NCBI GenBank assembly: GCA_016200005.1 | Contig: JACQFP010000053.1 | Location: 1 to 64,000 of the forward strand | DNA from: Verrucomicrobiota bacterium | GTDB taxonomy: Bacteria; Verrucomicrobiota; Verrucomicrobiia; Limisphaerales; PALSA-1396 | Reading direction: 5' to 3' | Length of the DNA stretch: 64,000 nt | Shown: one piece after another, positions 8,660-17,864 of the stretch | Layout of the letters: every line of letters begins with the position of its first letter | Numbering within the stretch: the first letter of the stretch is position 1 | Notes under the pieces: model-generated | Databases searched by the model: none | The model's input: only the letters and a program-made list of their open reading frames with translations | Told to the model about the DNA's origin: nothing | Position numbers and translations under genes: made by a program

Positions 8660-8846
8660 GTGCTTGCCTGAATCATGACGACTCCGGTTTCGTTTGAGAA
8701 GATTTAACGTGCAATGGCACGGCGCTGCATGGCGCAGCCAAAGGAGCGCGGAATTCACCCTGTTACCGGCCGCGCGCACGAACCTTGAAAAAGAACCAGC
8801 TTGTCATCGGTCGAGACCAGGTGAATTCTTCTGGTGGCCGATTGCT

Positions 8847-9503
8847 ATGAACATTCTTTCTCGAATACTTCTGTCGCTCACGATTCTCGCTGTCGCGGCC
8901 TGTCAGGCGGAGGAAATCCTTTTTCAAGATGACTTCAAAGGCAAGTTGGCCGACGGTTGGTCGTGGTTGCGCGAAGACTCGAAAGGCTGGCGCGTGACGG
9001 AACGCGGTCTCGAAGTGCGCCTCCAACCCGGCAACATGTGGGGACCAGCCAACAACGCTAAGAATGTGCTCGTTCGGGCTGCGCCCGACCCCGTGCGGGA
9101 CACTGTCGAGATTTCCGTGACCGTGACGAACCAGCCCACGGAGCAATACGAACAGGTGGACCTCGTCTGGTATTACGACGACAGCCACATGGTGAAACTT
9201 GGCCAGGAATTGGTGGATGGCAAGTTGAGCATCGTCATGGGCCGCGAGGAGAACGACAAAACGCGGACCATCGCAATCATTCCATTGAAATCTTTCTCCG
9301 TGCGCTTGCGACTCACGGTGAAAGGCAACGAAATCCAAGGCCACTTCCGGACAGCTGATGCCGGCGACTGGCAGAAAGCTGGCGAGCGTGACCTGCCCGT
9401 ACACGGCACGCCGAAAGTGAGTCTGCAATGTTATCAAGGTCCGGCCAACGTCGAGCATTGGGCGCGCATCACCGAGTTCCGCATCCGGCGACTGCGAAAA
9501 TGA
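8847..9503 (+). CDS. Secreted concanavalin-like (DUF1349-type) protein
   Basis: 218 residues. The frame is open further upstream, but the ATG at 8847 places a signal peptide (SRILLSLTILAVAACQA) at the N-terminus; AACQ could even be a lipobox. The mature part fits a DUF1349/beta-xylosidase-C-like jelly roll: FQDDFKGKLADGWSW, QVDLVWYYDDSHMVKLG, VRLRLTVKGNEIQGHF. Such domains bind or act on glycans. Its divergence from the two-gene glycosidase operon suggests a shared substrate. No catalytic residues were assigned. Confidence 0.7.
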   Translation: MNILSRILLSLTILAVAACQAEEILFQDDFKGKLADGWSWLREDSKGWRVTERGLEVRLQPGNMWGPANNAKNVLVRAAPDPVRDTVEISVTVTNQPTEQYEQVDLVWYYDDSHMVKLGQELVDGKLSIVMGREENDKTRTIAIIPLKSFSVRLRLTVKGNEIQGHFRTADAGDWQKAGERDLPVHGTPKVSLQCYQGPANVEHWARITEFRIRRLRK

Positions 9504-9816
9504 AACAATGGCGATATGCATTTGACCCCCCTAATTGAGCTGGAACGTGAGGTCAACGCGGTTTGTCCCTCTCCCTCCCTGCTCGCCCCGTGGAATAGCA
9601 ATCGTAGCTGCCGGAGTTCCCGAAGCGTTTATTCCACGGGGCAAGGGACGAGCGGGGAGAGAGCCGGAGAGAGGGGTTTTCGAGCAAGAGTGCCTCCTCT
9701 CCCCAGCCCTCTCCTCCCGCAGCGGGAGGAGAGGGAGTGTCGCCGCGCACCGAAAGCCCAAGTGGAATCAAGCGCATAGCCTTTTAAAACAATAACATTC
9801 AGACAAGAAGAGAGAC
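9504..9816. repeat. Intergenic palindromes (two families)
   Basis: No gene is seen here. A 13-bp perfect inverted repeat (GCCCCGTGGAATA at 9585-9597, complement at 9630-9642) encloses a 32-base loop. A second near-perfect palindrome (CCCTCTCCTCCCGC at 9707-9720 and its complement at 9722-9735) follows. Related copies occur at 11102-11160 (CCCCGTGGAGTA arms) and 63141-63204 (CTCTCCCC arms). They may act as transcript-end structures but lack a T-run. Confidence 0.75.
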
Positions 9817-10968
9817 ATGTATTTCACCAAAGAACACGACATGCTCCGCCAATCGGTGAGACGATTTGCGGAACGCGAATTAGCCCCCGGCGCCGCTGAC
9901 CGCGATGAACAGGAAAGTTTTGACCCGGCCCTCTTCAAAAAGTTGGGCGACTTGGGTGTGTTGGGCGTAACTGTGGATGAGAAATACGGCGGCGCCGGAA
10001 TGGATACGGTGGCCGCAACAATCGTCATGGAGGAATTCGGCGCGGTTTGCGCGAGCACGGCCTTGACCTACCTGGCGCATTCGATTCTTGCCGTCCACAA
10101 CCTCGCGGGCAACGCCAGCGACAGCCAGAAGAAGAAGTATCTGCCCCGCCTTTGCTCCGGCGAATGGATCGGTGGCATGGCGATGACCGAGCCGGGCGCC
10201 GGGTCGGACGCGGTCGGCATGAAAACCAAGGCCGAGCGCAAGGGTGATCGCTACGTTCTGAATGGAACCAAGTCATTCATCACGAATGGCCCCATTGGAA
10301 ACCTGTTTTGGGTTTATGCGAAGACCGGTCCGGCCCGAAAGGACATCAGCACCTTCATTATTGAAAACGGCTTTGCCGGATTTCGCGTTGGCAAGAAACT
10401 CTCGAAACTCGGGATGCGTGGCAGCCCGACCGGCGAGCTGGTTTTTGAAGACTGCGAAGTTCCAGCGGAAAATCTGGTCGGCGACGAGGGCTCCAGCACG
10501 GCGCACATGATGAGGAACTTGAACATCGAGCGCATCACCATCGCGGGAATCAGTCTGGGATTGGCTCGCGCGGCCCACGAGTTCTCGCTCCGTTACGCGA
10601 CGGAGCGGAAACAATTCGGCAAGCCGATCGGATCATTTCAAATGGTTCAAAAAATGATCGCGGACAATTTTATTGAATACTCCGCCGCGCGCGCCATGAC
10701 GTACGAAGCCGCGGTCACACATTCCAAGGGCGAGGACTCCAACAGCCGGGCCGCAGCGTGCAAGGTCTTTGCCGCCGAGGCAGCCACGCGGATTGGCATG
10801 AACGCCATACAGATCCTTGGCGGCTATGGCTATACCAAGGAGTATCCCGTGGAACGTTTCATGCGCGACGCCAAGCTGATGGAGATTGGCGCGGGCACCA
10901 GTGAAATCATGCGTTCCATCGTCGCCCGGGAACTTCTGTCGAAAATTGATTCAACTCAGAAGTGGTAA
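9817..10968 (+). CDS. Acyl-CoA dehydrogenase, isovaleryl-CoA-dehydrogenase-like
   Basis: 383 residues, full length for the family. It oxidises an acyl-CoA to the 2,3-enoyl-CoA and passes electrons to ETF. Seen: [12 protein letters not shown] flavin-site motif (about 130), [16 protein letters not shown], and the C-terminal [19 protein letters not shown]. The usual medium-chain catalytic Glu position reads GAGTSE, as in isovaleryl- and long-chain-type enzymes; the base in those sits in the G helix, and Glu238 in LNIERI is here. This points to a branched-chain substrate, perhaps leucine catabolism, though no other leucine-pathway gene is adjacent. It stands alone between two repeat-filled spacers. 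Its electrons could go to the EtfAB encoded at 42.3-44.1 kb. Confidence 0.88.
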   Translation: MYFTKEHDMLRQSVRRFAERELAPGAADRDEQESFDPALFKKLGDLGVLGVTVDEKYGGAGMDTVAATIVMEEFGAVCASTALTYLAHSILAVHNLAGNASDSQKKKYLPRLCSGEWIGGMAMTEPGAGSDAVGMKTKAERKGDRYVLNGTKSFITNGPIGNLFWVYAKTGPARKDISTFIIENGFAGFRVGKKLSKLGMRGSPTGELVFEDCEVPAENLVGDEGSSTAHMMRNLNIERITIAGISLGLARAAHEFSLRYATERKQFGKPIGSFQMVQKMIADNFIEYSAARAMTYEAAVTHSKGEDSNSRAAACKVFAAEAATRIGMNAIQILGGYGYTKEYPVERFMRDAKLMEIGAGTSEIMRSIVARELLSKIDSTQKW

Positions 10969-11312
10969 CGCGAAGCGGTAAGCGTCCCCGGCATTCGCGC
11001 TTCGATTCTTCACTTTGATCCGTGACACCGGTTTTGGTTTAACGGAAATCCGAAATCCGAAACTCGAAATCCGAAACAATCCTGAAATCCGAAACAATTC
11101 ACCCCGTGGAGTAACTCGCAGACTACCGCTTGGCACGGCCTCACCCACTACTCCACGGGGTGAAGGCAAATTTCAAAACCAAGGCTTGCGGCGTGTTGAT
11201 GGAGAGCAGTCGTTTTGCTCATTGCCATTTTGGCCATTGGGATTTGTTTCGGATTTCGGATTTCGAGCTTCGGATTTTGCTGCGAACGTTCCGCAAGCGA
11301 AAAACCCATATT
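10969..11312. repeat. Nested inverted repeats with ATCCGAA runs
   Basis: Runs of GAAATCCGAA (11044-11097) are mirrored by TTTCGGATTTCGGATTTCG (about 11247-11265), forming a long imperfect inverted repeat. Inside it lies a second one with CCCCGTGGAGTA arms (11102-11113 and 11149-11160), related to the palindrome at 9585-9642. No gene is visible. Confidence 0.7.
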
Positions 11313-12779
11313 TCACTCCTTCGATGAAGCAACCGCCGCTGGTCGTTCGTCACTCGCAACTCCCGCCATCCTCCGCATCCAGTCCATCAAGTAAACCGAA
11401 ACGTAAGGTCCATAAAACGACATCAAGCGCGGCTCGTAGCCGGGGTAGTGGTAATATTGCAGCGGCACAACGTACCCGATGTAATCGCCGTTGAAGCTGG
11501 TCACCACCGCGTGCAATCCGTGACGCTCCATCATCCCCTTCAAGTCCAAAGCCAGTTCGCCGCTGAAATCGCACGGCGTTGAAAACCAAAGCGTGTCGCC
11601 CAATCGCACCGTCTGAATGAACGTGTGATCGCTCACCGGCATCAACCGCCGTGTGATGGCGGGCCGCAGCCGCCAGCCGTCCGTAAGCCGCACCTGCGCC
11701 TCGGGCAATTGGAGTTCCAAACCAAAAATACCGAGTGATGTATCGGGAAAAACCTTCACGTCCGTGAGCCGTTTCAACACTTCCTCCGCCAACGCCTCGC
11801 CCATTCGCTGCGCGCCTTCAAAGCCGCCGCCTTTGGCGTCCGGCCCGTGGCTGCCGACGCCGCCCGCCAGAAACATAGCCAGGCCGTGCGTTTGCTCCTC
11901 GACCTTGCGCTGCCAGTAACCCGGATAATCCGCGCTGAACTGCATCACGCGGCCCGACAACACCGTGGCGTGCGCGCCAAAAACGCCCATCACCGCCGAA
12001 CCACCATTTGCATTTCGGATCACCGTGAAGACGAATTCGTCGTCCACGCGTCCCTTGTCTCCCACCAGCCGGTTGTGCACAAAACCCGGCGCGTTGAAAC
12101 GACCACTCCCAATGGTTGCGGTGGACAGATTGGTCATCGCCTCATCCACCGCCGCGACGATTTGCTGGGCAAACCACGTGCGCACTCCGGGTTGAAACCC
12201 GCCGACGAACGCTTCGCTTACCACGCCTTCCCCCCAACCGCCCGGCCCACAATGGGTATGCGTCGCGGAAAAATAAATCTGTTCGCGGCGCAGCGAATAT
12301 TTCGACTTGAGTTGTGTCGTCGCGGCTTCCGCGATTTCTCGCGGCATGATCAACGCATCCGCGCTGACGATGACGACGCGTTGCGTGCCGACCTCCAACG
12401 CGACCGCCTTGGCCCACAAATCATCGTGCGTCCCTTCTGCCGGTCGCCCGCTCCGATCACCATATCCCGCCAAAGGCACAGAACGAAACTTCCCCTGCTC
12501 CGGCGCGTCCTGCTGTGCACCGACGCTCGGTGACAGTTTCGCGCGCCCAAACCCGGCGCGGAGCGGTCCCCTCGCAAGCTGGTAACCACGCGCCTGTTCG
12601 GTGAACTTGGAGCGAGTTGATTCGTAGTAGTGCGTTGTGAAGTACGGCGTGTGATCCACCGGTTTGACACTGCAAACCACACCGACGATGATCAGTCCAA
12701 CTCCGACGACAACAACTCGGACACTCCATTTCAACCAGCGTCGGCGCGGGCGCGAACGAACTTCAGGCTTCACTTCCAT
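11313..12779 (-). CDS. Neutral/alkaline ceramidase-like membrane-anchored hydrolase
   Basis: 488 residues from ATG 12779; a frame 12 codons longer exists. A basic RSRPRRRWLKW stretch precedes one membrane helix (about 19-40), so the enzyme is anchored with its body outside. Family marks: RAGFGRAKLSP near the start, VALEVGTQRVVIVSADAL, FSATHTHCGPGGWG (metal-binding His residues), HNRLVGDKGRVDDEF, and MFLAGGVGSHGPDA. This is the neutral/alkaline non-lysosomal ceramidase N-terminal domain, a zinc hydrolase fold. The C-terminal Ig-like half of true ceramidases is not obvious, so the substrate may not be ceramide; such proteins are frequent in Planctomycetota and Verrucomicrobiota. Confidence 0.75.
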   Translation of the reverse strand: MEVKPEVRSRPRRRWLKWSVRVVVVGVGLIIVGVVCSVKPVDHTPYFTTHYYESTRSKFTEQARGYQLARGPLRAGFGRAKLSPSVGAQQDAPEQGKFRSVPLAGYGDRSGRPAEGTHDDLWAKAVALEVGTQRVVIVSADALIMPREIAEAATTQLKSKYSLRREQIYFSATHTHCGPGGWGEGVVSEAFVGGFQPGVRTWFAQQIVAAVDEAMTNLSTATIGSGRFNAPGFVHNRLVGDKGRVDDEFVFTVIRNANGGSAVMGVFGAHATVLSGRVMQFSADYPGYWQRKVEEQTHGLAMFLAGGVGSHGPDAKGGGFEGAQRMGEALAEEVLKRLTDVKVFPDTSLGIFGLELQLPEAQVRLTDGWRLRPAITRRLMPVSDHTFIQTVRLGDTLWFSTPCDFSGELALDLKGMMERHGLHAVVTSFNGDYIGYVVPLQYYHYPGYEPRLMSFYGPYVSVYLMDWMRRMAGVASDERPAAVASSKE

Positions 12780-13109
12780 GATCGCAAGACTAGTTAGCGT
12801 CCGGGCGCAATACAACGATTTAGGTCGTAACCAAGGAGTTGGTAGCGGGTCAAGGCCCGTCAGGAGCGCGGAATTTATTCCGCTTCAACTTGATTACACT
12901 GCATCGTTCCAATTTGCGTCGTGCGTCTGACGCACCTTCTTCAGCAGCCCTTTTGGGTTGACCCAGGTTTTCTTCACCATAGCTTTCAGACATTATGAGT
13001 CACGGAAAGCGTTCCCAGATTGGGCCGCCAATAATCAACCGGCTGGAAATCCTTGCGCATAACTGAATTGATCGATGCACTCCGCGCACTTCGAAATCAA
13101 TAACCGCTT
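12780..13109. other. 330-base divergent intergenic region
   Basis: This must hold the promoters of the leftward ceramidase-like gene and the rightward membrane sensor gene. GGAGCGCGGAATTTATTCCGC (about 12869) shares its first 14 bases with 8742-8755, a small recurrent intergenic motif. No open frame with coding character and no terminator were found. Confidence 0.4.
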
Positions 13110-13667
13110 ATGACCACTCCAGATTCCACGATCCAACCGGAGCCGAGCGTCTCCCGCCGGGTTTTGCTTGCTGCTTTGCGCTGGCGGCCAACCCACTTGA
13201 TTGTCAGTGTCGCCATTCTCCTGCTTGATGTTGTCACCGGTCCGTACATCCAATTCCCCATCACCTTTGTCCTCCCGGTCACGCTGGCGGCTTGGTTTTG
13301 TACCCGACGCTTTGCAGTGTTGCTGGCGGTACTTCTTCCGATTGGGCGTCTCGACATCGCCTTCTACATCGATCAACAGACGCCGCTCCTCTACAGCGTC
13401 ATGAACACTTGCATCCGAATTGTTCTGTTGGTGTTCATCGCCTACCTGGTGAGCCGCACCGCTCGACAGACCCGCGAGCTTGCGAAGGAAGTCCAACTCC
13501 TTGAAGGAATTTTGCCGATCTGTAGCTTCTGCAAGAAAATCCGGGATGCAGATCAACAGTGGCACCCGATCGAAACTTACATCGCGCATCGCTCCGAGGC
13601 GTCGTTCACCCACAGTTTTTGTCCCGAGTGCCTCAAACGACATTATGGCGAGGTGTTTCGTGAATGA
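13110..13667 (+). CDS. Small membrane protein with a C-terminal Cys4 motif
   Basis: 185 residues. About four membrane helices (30-120: THLIVSVAILLLDVV, PITFVLPVTLAAWF, FAVLLAVLLPIG, IRIVLLVFIAYLV) are followed by a short coiled segment (TRELAKEVQLLEG). The cytoplasmic tail has CSFCKKI and, 31 residues later, CPEC. This tail is the LPICSxCKKIRD segment usually found after sensor or receiver modules of two-component proteins, and probably binds a metal. No kinase or output domain is present, so it may be an accessory sensor. The gene overlaps the start of the downstream GH9 gene by 8 bases, suggesting co-expression. Confidence 0.7.
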   Translation: MTTPDSTIQPEPSVSRRVLLAALRWRPTHLIVSVAILLLDVVTGPYIQFPITFVLPVTLAAWFCTRRFAVLLAVLLPIGRLDIAFYIDQQTPLLYSVMNTCIRIVLLVFIAYLVSRTARQTRELAKEVQLLEGILPICSFCKKIRDADQQWHPIETYIAHRSEASFTHSFCPECLKRHYGEVFRE

Positions 13668-15903
13668 TGAAACGACCGACTCGGTTGGCGCTCGCCGTCT
13701 GGTCACTCGCTTTTTGCCAAGGCTTGCAGCCATGTGCGTCGTTGGGATTCACGCTCATTCGGGCCAGACTGTATTGGTATCCGCCGCCGACTATGTTCCC
13801 GCCAACGTCGCGCCCAATCCTTCCTTTGAACTGGAAGCTAAACGGCTTGGTGGCTGGCTGCCGCTCGGCGTAGAACCGACCAACGGTGGGGCGCGTGTCT
13901 TCATCACAAACGCAGTTCATCGTCAAGGTTCTCACTCGCTCTGTGTGCAACCGGGTCCTCAAGGACTCGTCACCGGCAGACGATTTGTGTCCAGCTACAA
14001 TGGCGGCGAGGATGAGCTTCACGCCACCGGCACCAACGGCGTTCGCGGCGCACGCACGATTGCGCTGCGTCTCGATCCGGACATCCGCAGCGTGAACGCC
14101 TCCGTTTGGATTCATGCGCCGGTGACTGCCCGCTTTCAACTTTCGCTCGTCTGGACGGGCCGCGAGGGACGACGGCCAGCCGACGTGCTGCACGTGGACA
14201 AGACCGAAATGCGTAGCCGCGAGGAAAATGGCTGGCGACTTTATCAACTCACCGCGACGCGACCCATCCGCAGCCATCAAGTACAACTCTGGGTCGAAAG
14301 CGATTCCACCGAAACTTTCTACCTCGACGATGTGGAAATCACCATGCAGCGTGCGCCCGGCCTTGAAGTTCTCGTGGACCAACTCGGTTACGAAACTCCA
14401 TCCACCGCGAAAGTCGCCTTGTTGCAATCAGCATCGTCGTTGGAAACTGCTCCCACCGCTCGTGTGATTGACTTGGAGAGTTTTCGCGAAGTTCTTCGCG
14501 GCGACTGGCAGCGATGCGAACCGATCCCCGACTGGGACCGCTTCCATTGGGCCTTCGACTTTTCGGCAATCACGAATCGGGGACGCTACGTGGTCGCCGC
14601 TGGCGAAGGCAAGGCGGCCGCGCTGTCGCCGCCGTTCACCATCGGAGACGACTTGCTCCGCCGACACGCCGCCGAGCCGGGCTACCGTTTCTTCTACTAT
14701 CAACGCTGCGGCACCGCCGTGCCCGGCTTCCACGCTGCCTGTCATCTGGACGACGCCCGGATGCCCGATGGCAAACACCGCGACCTCAGCGGCGGCTGGC
14801 ACGACGCCGGCGACTACAACAAGTATTGTGGTTTTACGCCGGAAAGTTTTTATGCGCTGGCCGTCGCCTATCACCGCCAGTCGAAACTGTTCGACCAATG
14901 GGATCGTGACCGAAATGGTCGCGCCGACATTCTCGACGAAGCGCTCTGGGGCGCGGAGTTTCTGCTCAAGGCCATCGACCGTGACTCGCTCGAACTCGTC
15001 GTCAACACCATCTCCACCGGCTACCGTTACTGGGGCGAGCCGCAAAAGGAGACCGACAACCGGCCCGGCAACAACGACGACCGTCCCGTCACGCAACTCG
15101 GTGGTGATCCGACCTGGTGTGCGGCAGGATTCGCGCTCACGGGCGCGGCGTTGAAGAAGATCGGCGACACTGCCCGCGGCGACGACCTCATTCGTCTCGC
15201 CGTGCGACTGCACGAGAAGATTGGTGGTAACATGGAAACACTCGCGGCCCTTCACGCTGCAATCGGCGACGCGAAATACCGTCAAGCCGCGCAACAACAA
15301 GTCGAAAACATTTTGAAACAGCCGAAGCCGGAAGACAGTTTTCGCGCCCTCGGTGAATTCGCCTCCGCATTTCCCGACGACCCACACGTCGCTCGCATCA
15401 AACCCGTGGCCGCACGGCGCATCGCAGACTTGGAGAAGTTTTGCGCGCTGCCGTTTGAAGTGGCGCGGTATCTCGGCGCGGATGGAGGCTCTGTCTATTT
15501 CCAACCCTACGCCGACGTGAACGATTGGTATGTCGGCAGCATGATGCGGCAACTGGACGTTGCCATCGAGGGCGCGCTGGCGGCGAAGCTGGGCGTCATC
15601 GCCGGGCGTCGGCTCGCGGAGAACCAGGTGCATTGGATTCTCGGACGCAATCCCTTTGGCGTGTCGCTGATGGAAGGCGTCGGCAGCAACTTCGTTCCGA
15701 ACTATCATCACCGTTACAACACCATTCCCGGTAATCCGCGCGGCGCGGTGCCGGGCGCGTTGCTCAACGGCATCATCCGCGCGTGGCCGCACCAGGACCG
15801 TCCGTGGCTGGACCTGACGCCCGAACCGAACGCCGACTACCATTGCAACGAACCCTGGCTCCCCTACAACAACCGTTGGATGATTCTGATTTCGGTGTGG
15901 TGA
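13660..15903 (+). CDS. Glycoside hydrolase family 9 (endoglucanase-like)
   Basis: About 747 residues. GTG 13660 has a GAGG six bases upstream and overlaps the previous stop; ATG 13645 is the alternative. A signal-like segment (RRLVTRFLPRLAAMCVVG) leads to a carbohydrate-binding-like beta domain (about 45-215), an Ig-like CelD N-terminal domain (EVLVDQLGYETPSTAKV, about 225-320) and the GH9 barrel (330-747). Catalytic marks: GGWHDAGDYNKY with Asp382 and Asp385, and Glu731 in the CNEPW stretch near the end. These enzymes invert beta-1,4 glucans or related polymers. It is one of several secreted polysaccharide-active proteins in this region. Confidence 0.85.
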   Translation: MNDETTDSVGARRLVTRFLPRLAAMCVVGIHAHSGQTVLVSAADYVPANVAPNPSFELEAKRLGGWLPLGVEPTNGGARVFITNAVHRQGSHSLCVQPGPQGLVTGRRFVSSYNGGEDELHATGTNGVRGARTIALRLDPDIRSVNASVWIHAPVTARFQLSLVWTGREGRRPADVLHVDKTEMRSREENGWRLYQLTATRPIRSHQVQLWVESDSTETFYLDDVEITMQRAPGLEVLVDQLGYETPSTAKVALLQSASSLETAPTARVIDLESFREVLRGDWQRCEPIPDWDRFHWAFDFSAITNRGRYVVAAGEGKAAALSPPFTIGDDLLRRHAAEPGYRFFYYQRCGTAVPGFHAACHLDDARMPDGKHRDLSGGWHDAGDYNKYCGFTPESFYALAVAYHRQSKLFDQWDRDRNGRADILDEALWGAEFLLKAIDRDSLELVVNTISTGYRYWGEPQKETDNRPGNNDDRPVTQLGGDPTWCAAGFALTGAALKKIGDTARGDDLIRLAVRLHEKIGGNMETLAALHAAIGDAKYRQAAQQQVENILKQPKPEDSFRALGEFASAFPDDPHVARIKPVAARRIADLEKFCALPFEVARYLGADGGSVYFQPYADVNDWYVGSMMRQLDVAIEGALAAKLGVIAGRRLAENQVHWILGRNPFGVSLMEGVGSNFVPNYHHRYNTIPGNPRGAVPGALLNGIIRAWPHQDRPWLDLTPEPNADYHCNEPWLPYNNRWMILISVW

Positions 15904-16157
15904 CAATGAATTGCTTGCTTCGAAAGATCTCTCATTTGCAGCTCGACAGTTTCTGGGTCACGGAGTAGGTACGTCTTCATGTTGTTTGATCTTCGATCTT
16001 TGATCGTCTGGGGCGCAAGTCCCACAACTTGTGGCTCGGCGTTCCGTACTCCGGTTCGCAACCCACGCTTACACCGGAGAGCAGACACCGCTTTCGCAGC
16101 CAGCGAAAGCCATACTGACTAGGCAACGGCAGCGCTTCGATGAGAAAGGGCGCTCAC

Positions 16158-17105
16158 ATGAATCGCCGAAAATGGGTAATCGTCATCCTGCTCAGTTTTG
16201 TCTTACTCTTAGGACTGGGCGTGGTGCTGCTAAATGTCTATTCCGTGGCTAGAGCCAGGGCGGCCCTCACTCCATTTGATACCCATTTTGACAGCAGCCT
16301 GCCCGGAAGAACGATTGCTGAAAACGGGCTCAACGCTGATTTCTTTACCAGCGCCTCGGAGAGGCCGCGAAAAGTGGTCATCATCCTGGGCGGTTCAGAA
16401 GGCGGAAAGCATTGGAGCACCAATCGAGACCACATTCAGAAACTGTTGGATCGTGGGTACTGCGTGCTGGTTCTGGCTTATTTTCATGCTCCCGGCTTGC
16501 CGGAATACTTGAGGGAAATACCGCTTGAGTATTTTGAGAAGGCATTTCAATGGCTCGCCAAGCAGAAGGAAGTGGTTGCCGACGATTATGCGGTCTTTGG
16601 CCACTCGCGTGGCGGCGAACTGGCGTTGTTGCTTGCCAGTCGTTTCCCCCAAATTAAGGCTGTTATCGCTTTGGTGCCCAGTTCGGTCGTCTTTCCGAGT
16701 TCACCCCAAGGCCTGTTCGATGTGCTGGCAGGCCAGCATTCACCCTGGACCTACCAGAGACAGGCTTTGCCTTTTGTTCCGTGGCCCGTTTCGCTGCACA
16801 ATGCGCCGAGCATGCTGACTTACCGGCAGACAGGGATGTTCAAGCAGGCGCTTCAAAACCGTAGCGCCGTCGCCTCGGCCATAATTCCAGTCGAGAACAT
16901 CAAGGGACCCATTCTTTGCATTTCCGCGACCCAGGATGAGGTGTGGCCTTCGACAATGATGTGCAGCCAGATTGTCTCAAGACTCGACGAGAAAGGATTC
17001 TCGTTCTTTCATGACCATATTCGTCACGATCAAACCCACGGTTGGTGTGGACTTGAAACGTGTTGGCCAAAGGTGGTTAAGTTTTTAGATGAACATTTCA
17101 AGTAG
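16158..17105 (+). CDS. Alpha/beta hydrolase, BAAT/acyl-CoA thioesterase C-terminal family
   Basis: 315 residues from ATG 16158 (ATG 16140 adds six). It begins with a membrane anchor or uncleaved signal (WVIVILLSFVLLLGLGVVLL), so the enzyme is likely exported or tethered. The hydrolase fold is clear: VVIILGGSEGG oxyanion region, nucleophile elbow GHSRGG with Ser150, acid Asp in SATQDEVWPS, and base His in QTHGWCG. The order Ser-Asp-His and the GxSRGG elbow fit the BAAT C-terminal/dienelactone-hydrolase-like group. Substrate unknown. No operon partner is evident. Confidence 0.8.
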   Translation: MNRRKWVIVILLSFVLLLGLGVVLLNVYSVARARAALTPFDTHFDSSLPGRTIAENGLNADFFTSASERPRKVVIILGGSEGGKHWSTNRDHIQKLLDRGYCVLVLAYFHAPGLPEYLREIPLEYFEKAFQWLAKQKEVVADDYAVFGHSRGGELALLLASRFPQIKAVIALVPSSVVFPSSPQGLFDVLAGQHSPWTYQRQALPFVPWPVSLHNAPSMLTYRQTGMFKQALQNRSAVASAIIPVENIKGPILCISATQDEVWPSTMMCSQIVSRLDEKGFSFFHDHIRHDQTHGWCGLETCWPKVVKFLDEHFK

Positions 17106-17223
17106 TCGCGCTCCCCCGAGCGCCTTGGCGATATGGTGGTTTACGGCCAGCACACGAATCAACTCGATGGCACGAGTGCTGATACACAGGACGAGTTGAA
17201 TCGAAACAATCATGCACACAGTC

Positions 17224-17320
17224 GGCCCAACAAGATCACTGGAGCGAACGCAGGCGGGCCACGTCAGTTGCCAATGCGGACCCGCAGGGCCGCCCGCGTC
17301 GCTCAGTTCGGTCGTTGGCC
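17224..17320. repeat. Inverted-repeat element resembling an attC-like hairpin
   Basis: Outer arms GGCCCAAC (17224-17231) and GTTGGCC (17314-17320) enclose inner arms GAGCGAACGCAGGCGGGCC and GGGCCGCCCGCGTCGCTC. The layout, about 97 bases, ends 10 bases before a small lipoprotein gene. GCCCAAC fits the integron R'' core RYYYAAC, but GTTGGCC fits GTTRRRY imperfectly. It may be a stray cassette-type site or an unrelated dispersed repeat. Confidence 0.45.
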
Positions 17321-17330
17321 GCATTGCGCC

Positions 17331-17735
17331 ATGCGTTATTTCAGCGTCACTTGCTTGTTAGCGTTGTCACTCGTCGGGTGCAACCATCCGCCCCGCAGCG
17401 GCGTCAGCGCAGCACGGCACGTTTGGCATTCGGCAGATTCTACACTGGAGCAACGCGCACAAGCTGTTTCCAAGCTCATCCCAGTGGGATCAACCAGGGA
17501 GAAGGCTACTATGGTCCTCGGAACGGGCGGAACTTTGTCGCACTTTTACGGCCCAACGGTTGGCGGTTTCCCACCGCGTCAGTTACCAGACCATGATGAA
17601 TGGTGTTTGATTTACAAGTTTCCCGGGGGAGGGGTGAGATTGGATTTCGATCCTCCGATTTCGTGGGGTGGAAGTTTTGTTCGTGCTGTGCCATTCCGTA
17701 CACTGACAAACATAACATTTACAACCAAGCCATGA
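17331..17735 (+). CDS. Small lipoprotein, possible BamE/SmpA-like fold
   Basis: 134 residues. Signal sequence with lipobox LSLVGC (Cys about 17), so it is predicted to be lipidated and membrane-attached. The mature part has LIPVGSTREKATMVLG, which resembles the helix-start motif of SmpA/OmlA (BamE) domains, then Gly/Pro-rich beta segments (FPGGGVRLDFDPP). No enzyme motif. Earlier in-frame starts are rejected because they read through the hairpin element. The fold suggestion is weak; the lipoprotein call is good. Confidence 0.65.
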   Translation: MRYFSVTCLLALSLVGCNHPPRSGVSAARHVWHSADSTLEQRAQAVSKLIPVGSTREKATMVLGTGGTLSHFYGPTVGGFPPRQLPDHDEWCLIYKFPGGGVRLDFDPPISWGGSFVRAVPFRTLTNITFTTKP

Positions 17736-17864
17736 GAATGCTAATCACCAAAGGATGGGAAGGACCGGAGCGCGGAGGGGGGAGACTTTGTCGTGGGTTA
17801 GTCGCGCCCAGCGCAATGGAGTGGAGCGGAGGCGCGCGCTGTCAGCGCCGGATGCTGAACCCGG

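Noticed and set aside
14428-15906. 492-codon minus-strand frame
   Set aside because: Mirror image of the GH9 gene caused by high third-position GC; GH9 motifs on plus are decisive.
17085-17324. 79-codon minus-strand frame
   Set aside because: It reads through the inverted-repeat element and intergenic DNA; the composition is that of spacer DNA.
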